From Agapetus fuscipes (lineage: Eukaryota; Arthropoda; Insecta; Trichoptera; Glossosomatidae): a DNA stretch of 64,000 bases. This document shows positions 11,901 through 23,900 of the stretch, in pieces. The notes beneath the pieces were generated by a model. The model worked only from the letters and a program-made list of their open reading frames with translations, was not told where the DNA came from and made no database searches. Within the stretch, counting starts at the first letter, position 1, and every line of letters begins with the position of its first letter. The stretch spans positions 11,346,001-11,410,000 of the forward strand of contig OX637345.1 of the NCBI GenBank assembly GCA_951799405.1, given 5' to 3'. The position numbers and the translations under genes are program-made.

Positions 11901-14900
11901 ACACTGACAGTAAATTTTCATGATGATTGATTCTAATTGATTATGAATGATTGAGAAATTATTAAAGTAAATGAAATTGAATAAATTTGGATGGTCGTGC
12001 AATTCAATTCACTTTCGGGGACAAAGCCTTAAGAAGCTGCATTCTAAATCTAAATCTAAGTTGCAAAGACATGTATCATTTGAGATTCATATTAAATGCA
12101 TTCCCACACGCAGACACGCATAATTTCGCGCTCACACATGCCACATGTGGACCTACAATATAAAAACCCAATCTCAAATGAACATAAGCCCTGCAACTCT
12201 TGCCGACCTTTCCTGTAACAGGGGGACATTGGCAAAGTGAACCATTTTTTACAGTATGGGTGGTCAGCCTCATACCAACCTATAAGTCAAGGAAGTGCAT
12301 TGAATATTGTGTAATTTCTTTTCAATTACTTGTCTCAGAGATAAGACATTTTAATCAGTGCTCTAGTTGTAATAACTACTTACTGAATTTCAAAGATCTT
12401 TTGAAATCCAGAGACAAGCCGAGTTCCTCTCAGCGTGTTGATGGCGGTGAGGGTGCACTGTCACTAGGGAAACGTGTTGTGCATAATATATCTGTAAGAG
12501 CCTGTTCCCACTTGTCGGGTGTCGGATCTGTATATTCATCAGAGGTTCCAGTTGCAGAACATTTCAGACAAAATCGGTTTCCGACAAGTGTGAATAGCTC
12601 CATACATAATGTTCTGCCACTGGAACCTCCGATTAATATACAGATCCGACACCCGACAAGTGGGAACGGGCTGTCAGTCTATTTAGAATATACAGTCCTT
12701 AATATAATGAAGAATGAGTAAGGCAGTGTTAGCAAGGCGGGTATTTAGCTACAGTTAGGGTGTGGTGTTATGACGGCAGGTACCTTGAGGGAGTGGCAGG
12801 CGTCCATGAGCTTCTGTGTCCACAAGCGGGGTGGGGGAGCAAGCGGGGACAAGACAGACTGAATTAGAGGTAAGCCACGACTAGCAATACTACAATCACC
12901 GGCGCAACCACTGACAACTTGCATGTAAACATTGAACTTCGCGCCGAGTTTAAAAAATTGCGTAAACTCTCTTCATTCACGTAAAAAGAAAATGCATGGA
13001 ATATATTTTCCATGTATTATTTTTCCCTCACCACACACAAGAGCTTTTTGGTGAGGTAAAGCGTAACAACAGCTTAATCAACAATGTAATAGATTTAAAG
13101 AAAAAAATGTATTGATGATGATAATAATAACAATAATATTACGATGATTTATTTGGTGAGCGCTATTTTTGTGTGTATCACACCTCAAGAGCCCTCTGCG
13201 AGCTTGGTCGTCGCTGTAGAAAGCGCCAATTCTCAAGCAAGACCCAGTTGTTGTAAGGTTGGATGGATCTTTCAGTGGCCGGTCTTTGGTAAAGGTTTAT
13301 GAATTTTTCAATCCAGCGAAGAGCACATTTGGAAATATAAATGGTATATTTTTTGTGCTCCGCTGGGATTCAAATCCACAACCTACCATTTACGAGTCCG
13401 AAGTGTTGCCACTGGACTACGGACCGGTCCAAGATGATGATGATTTGTAAAGCGCCGTTTCATGACTACTGTCACTGCAAGGGTGCGACTATATGAATTT
13501 ATTTCGAATAAAATAAAAATATGTATATATTGCCACCTTGAAGGTAAAACTGAATAAGTGCTGATTCACTGATTTTAGGAATTATGGATTAAACATTTTA
13601 TTCGGTGACTCTTCTCATTATAAGTGAACTAATTACAAGGAAGTGAAGCCTCCACTTCAACAGAAGTGATTGGCGTGAGTCTCGCCTCCTTACCTGTGAA
13701 AATAAATAGGTCCCGAATCCCCACATGTAAGGCAGGCAAGAAGTTACACTACATTTGTAGCTTAGTTGCTTTTGCGTTCACAAATAAGTTCTAAGCTATA
13801 GAACATTTCCACATCTGAAGTGTTTTCTCTCATGGAAAATTGAAAAAAAAAAGTGATTGATCTAAGAAACCCATAATTGTTTAATATGTCACTTATTCAG
13901 TTTTACCTTTAAGGTATCGAATTAGGACCGTAATCCTAGTGAGTGATTTAGTTTTCATACATTTTTTCTATTCACATGATCGAGGGGAATCTACGCAATG
14001 TTTTATACTTGGGGTAACGGATGCTTGCTCGCCACTACAAAGCACCAGTTCAAGCAAGACCCCGTTGATGTAAATCCATAAGAACCTTTATGACTGGTCG
14101 TGGTTAAAGTAGATGAACTTTCACCATTTCAGAGCATTCTTGTAATTTTTTTTTTTTAGGGAATAGAACCCACTACTTCCATATTACATACACATTTTTA
14201 TTTCTTCGCAATAAAAAATTACAACATGAAATGGACTCAGCACAAATTTGAAATTATAATGTTTTTCTCGGCGGGCAAATGTCACTGTCTGTAAGACTAA
14301 GTTCCTTAGCAACCAATAACTAAATATTTGTCTTTTCCCTAGCAATCCAGCTGTGTGACCTCACAATTTTGTCTATGGAATTTGTGCCGAGTACATTGTG
14401 TATTTTTTTTCACTTTTGTCTGGGTTATGTAAGGCTGAAAAAAACCTTAAAATAGTGAGAATAATATTTTGATGAAGCATTTACAATATGTTTTTTTAAT
14501 CATGCATAAATAATACGCAAAGTAGGTAGGTATTTTTTTAAGGATAAAGCTACCTACCTTTTGTTTTTTAATAAGCACATTAAATGGCAACACACAAAGA
14601 AAACAAAAAAAAACAAATCATAAAATATAATGGTAGGTAATAATATAATTGAATGAGGTGCATTTAGTAAATGAGAGAAATAAAAATAAATTAATAAAAA
14701 AAACATTGTCAGCACTGGTGAGTTGTGAGTTTGTGTTCCAAATTCAAAATAAACTTACATTTTTGATATTGTTTATGGTTTTTTTTTTATAAATATGTTT
14801 TGACAGCCAGTGTTGCCAACCCGCCACCCGAGAGAGATGATAGGTGGAAGAAAAAATGGGAGGGAAAACATAAAAATAATTAAATTAAATATGTAATACA

Positions 14901-17900
14901 TGGAATCTTCTTAAATAAAAATGCATAAATATGTATAAATTACATTTTTTACAAAATATACAAACATAAATTACAGTAGATTAGCCGTCAGTCAACTAGT
15001 GTTGTCGTCTGAGCAAGTCAATTTTGTCCCCCCAGTGCTTGTTTGGCTTATCTACCATTTGATTCAAAGATAAATGAAATTGTCTTAAGAATCACATTCT
15101 ACACAATCTGAGCTAAGATAACATGTACAACACGATAATGTGAGCTGTTTTAAATATTTTTAAAAACAATTTCAAGTTTTCATAAGACACAAAGATCCAG
15201 TAACCATACAAACATTTCTCATGTGAAATTATCTCTGATGGACATAAGAGAGACAAGAACCAAGGGTACGATTTATTGGCTGCCAAAAACCGTCCATACA
15301 CCAAATGCAGAAAATGCTCCACAATATAATATCAAAGATCAGCTGTTTCCCTTTGCTCAGGTACTGCATACGCCAGCAGGTAATGAACTATGACTATGGG
15401 ACATGCAGGCAATCAACGATCAATATCGCTCTTTCATCAATATAAAGAATACTATTGACAGTATAAGTAGTTGGGGTTCTCTCGAATTGACAAATACCTC
15501 AGCATTACATAAGCTCCCATAGATTAAATAAATGTATGGTATGGCCACATTAAAACTGAAGATATGGTCCTTTGGCATATTTACGTATTATAATTAAATT
15601 TCAAGGTTAATTACGCTTTTTGGATATTAGACGAACCATTATGGGGGGATTCACATTATTCTCAATGTTTCACTGGCTACGTAGCCAACGTTTTCATGAG
15701 GGACCCTCTCTGTGTTCATCCTCAATTTTCATGAAGAGGATGCCTTCTGAAGATGTTGGCTACGTAGCTAACAAAACGCTGCGACTAATGTAAGTCCTCC
15801 TGGTTTGTCTATAATCTAAGCTGCAAAGATATATTAATATTTATGGCTCAAATTAAATGCATGTCCACAGACAGGAACATGTAGGTTGGCGCCCACACAT
15901 TTGCATGTGTACATACAAATAAACAAAACCTCACATGGACATAAAACTTGCAACTCCTGACGCCTTTCCCTGAAACCGGGGTGGCATTGGCAAAAGTGAA
16001 CCAATTTCAACAGCATGCGTGGTCAGCCTCATACCAACCTATAAGTTAAGGAATTGTCTAGTATCTAAGAAAATTTAATTAACCGTAAAATTTAATACGT
16101 AAAAAAATATATGGCATACTGGGTAAAGGTCATCATCGTCAGAATAAAATGAAATAAGAGGGATGCGTTACCTTGTTGGAGCCAAATATGCTGAAGATGC
16201 CCACGCGCTTCTTCTGCTTGTTGGCCGACACGGTACCGCGCTGCGTGTGGTGGTTGTGCTGGTGCAGCTGGTGGTTCCTGTCTGCAGCGCCCCCTCCCCC
16301 GCCCCCGCTGCCGTCTGTGGAGTCCCCGCCGGCGCCCGACACGCGGCTGCCCAGCGCGCCCACCTTGCTCAGGTCCTCGAAGGGGTGGTCGCCGGGCGGG
16401 AGGAAGCCCGACTTGTAGCGCTCTATCACCATCAGGGTGTCCTGGATGCAAGCAAACATTCACATCAACATTTTTTAAGCGTTACCTTGGAAAGGGAGAA
16501 GTTGTCTATTTATGATTTTAAATTAGTGTTTTGGAATTCGACATAGAATTAAAAACAGATTTTACGAACGGTGTTGAAGAGAAGAATGAGTTCCTCAACA
16601 TTATTCTTCTCTTTAACATGATTCGTAAAATCTTTTGAGAAACCCGTTATTCTTTTCAACACCGTTCTTAAAATGAATTTTTAATTCATGTAAAATTGTT
16701 TATGGATAAATTTGACATTGTTCCGGTTGGCGTCCTCTGGGTGGTGCGGCTTGTTTTCCGTGGATAAACCGTGGTAATGCGAAAATCGAAGAAAGGCGAC
16801 ATGAGCAACGGCAATGATATCGAGAATGAAGTTTCGGGCGGCGAGGACGCGGCAGATAAAGAACCCGTGTTGACTGACGAGGCATCAGTTAACGAAGAGC
16901 CATCTGAACCGGAAGACAAGATAAAAGATCCTCCGAAAAAGAGAAAGTCCAAATCCAAAACTAAATCGAAGGACAAGCCTAAAAAAGACGAGGACGCCGA
17001 AGAGGAGTATGAGTTCAAGTGCGCCAACGGGCGCTGCATTCCCTGCACCTGGGTGTGTGACAAGGACGACGACTGCGACGACCACTCTGATGAGAGCCCC
17101 AAGGAGTGCCAAGCTACAGGAGGCTGGGTGTTGCACGGCAAGAGGGCCCAGCGTAGACGCGGGCATGGGCGAGGACAGCCTGCCAGGAGCTACTCCGGCA
17201 AGGAGCTTGCCGACTCCCCCCCGATATTTGCCCGATTTATTTTATATTTATAATTTAATAAATTTTTTAATACCTTAACGATTATGATAATGATTTGATT
17301 GTTTTAAATATTTGACATTTTTATTTTGACATTTTTATGTACTTACACTTTATATAATAATTGTTATTATTTAATATAATTAATTTATTTTTGTAATTAA
17401 TAAACCCCATGTTCGCCAATATAAACGCAGTTCCACTCTGCAGAAAAACCGCCATAAACTTGCTCAGAGAGAATGAATGGGTGTTTGGAACTTGGAATGT
17501 CAGAAGAATGAATGAGTGTAAGGAGAAGGAAATCGTGAATGTGATGAATGAAAAAAGAATACAAGTGATGGGTGTGACAGAGACAAAAATGAAAGGGAAT
17601 GGTGAAAAAGTATTAATGAATGGTGAACTGTATATCTGGTCAGGTGTGGAAGATGGGAATGAAAGACAGGGTGTGGGTGTGGTTATAAGTGAGAATGTAA
17701 AAGGATGCATAACGGGCTACCAAAGAATCTCTCCAAGAGTTTTGACTGTTAAACTCAAAACAAACAGGATGAAAATTTTCTTGGTGGCCTGTTATGCACC
17801 TGTAGATTCAGAGTGTATGGACGTGAAAATGAGATTCTGGAATGAGTTGAATGCAGTTGTGCGCGAAAGCAAGAAGAATGAATACATTATAATTTTGGGA

Positions 17901-20900
17901 GATATGAATGGATGGGTAGGTACGCAAAGAGATGAGTGTGTGAAAATTGTTGGTCCTAGTGGACGAGGTGTAGTCAATGATAATGGGCGACACCTGATAG
18001 CTTTGTGTGCAGAGCACAGCCTTTTTGCATCAAACACATGGTTTCGACATAAGGATGTGCATCTGTACACAAGGCAGATTGTGGGAAGTCGCACAATCAT
18101 TGACTACATCTGTGTGGATGAAAGACTGAGAGGAGCCGTAAGAGATAGCCGTGTCTACCGCGGGCCTGAAATAGGCAGTGATCACTATCTCTTATGTGCT
18201 AAAATAATGATTGGAGAAGTAAGAAAGAAGAAACGTAAGAAGAAAGTAAGAAAGCCAAGAATAAAAGTAGAAAGTCTGAGTGATGAAAATGTGAAAGTGA
18301 AGTATAAATCAGAAATACAAAAAAAGTTAAGTGTGAATGAACTTGAAAAGAATGTTAATGAAAAAGATATTGAAAGCATGTGGAAGTTTATGAAAGAAGG
18401 AATGATTGAATGTGCTCGAAAAGTATGTGGAGAAACGAAAGGTGGAAGATTGAAAGGGGATGCCTGGTGGAATGCTAAAGTAAAAGAGGCTGTGAAAGTG
18501 AAGAAGGAATGTTACAAAAAGTGGCTGAACGACAGGAATGATAGAAAGCTAGAAGATGAATATAAGATAGCCAAGCAAATGGCGAAGAATGTAGTTTATG
18601 AAAGCAAAGCGAATGAACAGAGAAAGATTGATGAAAAAATTAACAGGAGTTTCACCGACAGTAGGAAGGAATTCTGGAGATGGGTCGGTGCCAATAGGAA
18701 TAAAGATTCTGCATTGACCACCCCAGGAATCAAAAGTGCTGTTGGTGAGATGGTATGGGAGAAGGATGAAGTATGTAAGAGATGGAAAGAATATTTTGAA
18801 GGGATTTTTGGTCGGGGCGAAAGAATTTTGTTTAGAAAAATGACAGAAGAGAATGAATTTAGGATTTTGAAAGAAGAAATAAAAGTATCTATTGAATGTT
18901 TGAAGAATGGAAAGTCTGCTGGGTTTGATGGAATAAATGGTGAAATGTTGAAAGCAGGAGGTGAATGCGTGATAGATTGGATGTACGAATTATGTAAGCT
19001 TTGTGTGAATGCAGGAGTAGTACCGATGGATTGGAGGAAGGCAGTCATTGTTCCCATTTACAAAGGTAAAGGGGACAAAAAAGACTGTCAGAACTTCAGA
19101 CCAATCAGTCTACTCAGTATACCAGGAAAAGTCTTCTGTAAGGTGATTATAAAAAATGTGATTCTGACTACTAGTGAAAGGATTTCCGATATACAGTCCG
19201 GCTTTATGGCCGGTAGAGGCTGTGTTGATCAGATTTTTACTCTACGACAACTTGTTGAAAAACAATTGTCGGTGAGGCGGAAGCTGTTCACGGCCTTTGT
19301 AGATCTGGAAAAGGCTTTTGACTCAGTAGACAGAGGTATGTTATGGGATGTTTTGAAAGCATACGGAGTGAATGGGGCTCTCCTAGGTGCGGTGCATGCA
19401 AACTATGAAAATAGTACAGCATGTGTTCGTATTGATGATGAGTATAGTGAATGGTTTGAAGTTTTTAAGGGTGTAAGGCAAGGATGTGTGATGAGCCCAT
19501 GGCTATTTAACATAGTCATGGACAAGTGTGTTCGAGATGCTAGACTTTATGATTGTGGATTAATGATAGGAGAGAGCAAAGTGAGTGTTCTACTGTATGC
19601 GGATGATGCTGTTCTTGTATCGGACTCAGCAGTAGAATTGCAAACGATGCTCTCTAGATTGAACGAAGCTCTGCTAGGTAATTATTTGAAATTGAATGCA
19701 AGTAAGACGAAAGTTTTGATTTTTGAAAGAAATGAAGAAAATACGAACTACGAATTTAGAATAAACGGAATGAATGTTGATGTGGTAAATGAGTTTGTAT
19801 ACTTGGGAAGTAAGTTTGAGAAAGATGGAAGAATGACAGGTGAACTTGAAAGAAGAGTAATGAAGGGCAGGTGTGTACTGGGTGCCACAGCTTGTATCGC
19901 CAAAAATCAAAACATTTCTAAAAATGCTCGATTGGCGGTACGCAGTGGCATACTTTTACCCACCTTGATGTATGGAAGCGAGGCCTGGACGGTGAATGAA
20001 AGTGAAATTAGTAAAGTCCATACTGTTGAAATGGACTTTCTAAGAAGTATGATTGGGAAAAAACGGAGTGACAGGGTGAGGAATGATTTTGTAAGAAAAG
20101 AATGTGGTGCAAAAGAAAGTGTGAAAGTGAAGATTAAAAGAAGTTTGTTAAGATGGTTTGGGCATATGGAGAGAATGAATGAGGAAAGACTGACGAAGAA
20201 AGTATATGTTGGTAGAATAGATGGATGTCGTGGTAGAGGAAGACCGAGAAAGGTATGGATGGACCAAATATCCGAAATTGCGAATGAATGGAATATCCAG
20301 AGTCATAATAAAAGAAGAGCTTGTATGAAGAAGGTTATGACTCTGGAGGAAATGAAAGAAGTATGCAAGGATAGAAAGAAATGGCGGTTGATCTGTGATG
20401 TTGGCGGCTAGGGTTTGTTAAAGTGAATTTGGTTTTTTGATTTAGTTTTTTATGTCCATGTATATATTGTTATTTTTATTCTTTGATTTTAAAAAATGTA
20501 ATTTGTCATGTATGTTCCTTGACTTATAGGTTGTTATGCGGCTGACCACCCATAATATAAAAATTGGTTCACTTTGCCAATGTCACCCCTGTTTCAGGGA
20601 AGGACGGCAAGAGTTGCAAGGCTTATGTTCATTTGAGATTGGGTTTTTATATTGTAGGTCCACATGCGGCATGTGTTAGCGCGAAATTATACATATCTGC
20701 TTGTGGGAATGCATTTAGTATAAATCTTAAATGATATATATCTTTGCAGCTTAGATTAGATTAGATTAGATTAAACTGGAATCAATGCTGTTTGCGATGT
20801 TTACAAAATAAAATTTAAATCGACCCCTCAAGCGCCGGAACGCGGATCCGCGCTCATAGTACTATACACAATTTTTTTCATTTTTCTTTAGTTTTTACAC

Positions 20901-23900
20901 AGCAGTAAGATCGAAAATCACATGAAGTACTGCTATTGGGTAGGACCATCCACCAATAAATTCAAAGCTGCAATAAATGAGCTGTTGATGAAGTGCTTTA
21001 TGCAACATTATTGTATGGTGTTGCTTCTGCTTTACCTCTTTCTCGTTGATGTGGTCTGCCGCCCTGGCGATGCCGTCCAGGCATGTTGCTATGATGGGGA
21101 ACACGTTCCTCTCTATCTCCACTGAGCTGTTGATGAAGTTCTTTATGTTGCGTATCCTCTTCTCATCCAGCTCCTGGAATGACAAGACAACGACAAATGT
21201 GAACATGAAATTGATAAGATTGAGATGGCTTGAGAATGGGTACAGGATGCCGGATATACACAACAACTTCTTGCCGCATTGTCCTGGAAGGAGTCACATG
21301 TGGTAAGTGGAAACTATTTTTTTCCACAAGTAAGGAGGTTGGCCGTCAACAACTTAAAGAGCGGATACATACTCGGGTGTGTATGAAAGAATCCAGACAC
21401 TCTATAGTAAACTCTAGACTATTTCGGCGCTTTGTATTTAAGGCAGGTTTACCTGTATGGCATGCCAACAAGTTTTGGTACATATTGTATTCGATTTGAA
21501 ATGAGTTTCTGTAAAAATAAGTTTCTATTGCTGATTTTATTTAAAGAAAAAATACTATAGAACCTGAATTACATAAAAGAACCCCGAGTAAAAAATAATA
21601 CATAAGTTCTTGTCGATTGCATAAATTTAAAAAATGCATGAAAAACAAAATCACTAACTAGTGATAGAGTACTCTCCTATGTTACATACATTTTTGATTT
21701 ACGCAACTTAGAGGTGGGTTCATGTAAGTGTTTTATGGTCGGGTAGAAGTAGTGTGGTTGTGAGCTGACCTGCAGTTGCCTGAAGACCTCGGGCAGGGCG
21801 ACGTTGAAGTGGGATCTCCTCAGGTCATTGGCCTTCTGCAGCTGGTTGGCGTACTCCGTCTTAGCATCCTCGCACTGCTGGCTCTTGATGGACATGTTCA
21901 TCCTCTGCTTCTCCACCTGACAACACACACAATGACAATAACATGAATGACACTTCAGAGTTTCTTTCCAGGATCTGTTAAAAGGATAAAATTGTAGCGA
22001 GGAATGAAATCTACCAACCTATTATTGCATTGATCTATTTCAAGTACGTTTGTTAAGTTACCGCCTTGACCGCTTGGCCATAGTGCCGACCTATATCCAA
22101 ACATCTTGAACAGAATCAACAAATCTCAATTTATGTAGGAAGTTAAAATGGCGGATGTGGCAGTAAAAAACAGTTGGAAATTATGAATCACAGTTCTCTG
22201 GACCCTCTCCACCTCTCTGTAGGCCTTGCCCTAGTAATATCTTGAGCATGTGCTCGCATGATCGCTGGTCAGTCGAAATTTAATCACATTACTCCTTTAC
22301 TCCAGAAGCTTCACTGGCTCCGTGTCCCAGAGTGCATCGAGTTTGAAATATGCTCGATGGTCCACAAAGCTTTATTTGAAAGACCCCATATATCTCTTGG
22401 ACCGGTCCGTAGTCCAGTGGCAACACTTTGGACTCGTAAATGGAAGGTTGCAGATTCGAATCCCGGCGGAGCACAAAAAATATACCATTTATATTTCCAA
22501 ATGTGCTCTTCGCTGGGTTAAAAAATTCATAAACCTTTACCAAAGACCGGTCACTGAAAGGTCCATCCAACCTTACAACAACTGGGGTTTGCTTGAGAAT
22601 TGGCGCTTTCTACAGTGACGACCAAGCTTACAGAGGGCTCTTGAGGTGTGATACACACAAAAACAGCGCTCACCAAATAAATCATCCTCATATTATTATT
22701 ATTTCGCTGATTTAATCAAGCACGTCGCCCTCCGCATAAAAAGCCTCACACTACGCTCAGCAGAAACCGAAGCCAAGTCACGTATTGAAGAACCAATTAC
22801 AAGAGTTAGCACAGTATTTGGAGAGTGCATTTTCAGTTGCTGATCCTCTGGCCTGGAACCGCCTGCCTCATCATGTAAGAGAGCTAGTGTCCCTTGTCTC
22901 ACCTCTGCCCTGCTCAGGTTGAGATCAGCGTCCGCCCTCTGGTAGTGGTCCAGGGCCCTCTCCGCCTCTCTGAAGGCCTTGTCGTAGTTGCGGCGTGCCC
23001 TCTCCAAAGACATCTCCTGTGTTTGTAGCGCCCCTGACATCTTTGCGCCTTCATTCAGTTGTTTCTGTAATGGATAAAACAAACAATTCTTATTTATTGC
23101 TATTTAGTTTCCAGCCATCACAAGTTCTTAACCGTTTCGCTTCTGAATATTCTGGCTATATATATACCCTCAGTAGGGAATACATTTTCAAGCACATTTT
23201 AAAACACTGAAATCTTTCCTACCTTAATTGATTGACGACACTTGTGAACAAACTATGTGCACTGTCACATGCATTAGTTATTCAAGAACAAAAATCACAA
23301 AGGTTTAGCTCATTTCACTTGCAGACTTTTGAATTCTTTAACAGAGATGTCAGCAAAAGGTTCAAAGTTGGATGATGTCTATGATTGACAGCCGCACTGT
23401 ATGCAAGTTTACACTTGAGTCCTATGCGTGTTACCCGCAGTTAAATGGTTAATTTTTCCTATTTGTCAATATGATTGTTGACTTATCCGGTATATTCCGG
23501 TAGATGTAAAATAAAATTGAAACTATAATTCTGGCACACGTCTCAATCTAGTATCAAGTCAGTATACAAACATATTATAATACATCATGAAGTTGCGTAT
23601 CAACTGAGTGACCTGAGCAAACAAAAACAAAAACTGATTTGCTGTTTCTTAGCAATCAGGCCGGTGTTCTAAGCTTTTTTATGCTGACTCCATATTACAA
23701 CTATTCCTACTCTGATGTGGATAAAGCGGCATCCAGAACATTCTGTTAGCTCTACCTTTCTCTCCTCCTTGATCTCCTTCGTGAGCAGGGTCAGGTCCCT
23801 CACCACGCTGGCCTGCAGGTTCTCCGCGATGACCTCGTGCTGCCCCGCCAGATCATTGATCTCGTTCATCATCAGTCTGAAGGCTTTGCACGGGGTATAT

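Noticed and set aside
12200..12721. Plus-strand frame of 173 codons
   Set aside because: Runs through a SINE-A and the MITE-2 palindrome; no protein domain.
16163..16546. Plus-strand frame of 127 codons across Cip4 exon 8
   Set aside because: It is the antisense shadow of the GC-rich exon; the minus strand has family homology and splice sites.
16686..17141. Minus-strand frame of 151 codons opposite the HP1/LDLa ORF
   Set aside because: Antisense of a Lys/Glu-rich region gives Ser/Phe-rich low complexity; the plus strand holds the recognisable LDLa repeat.
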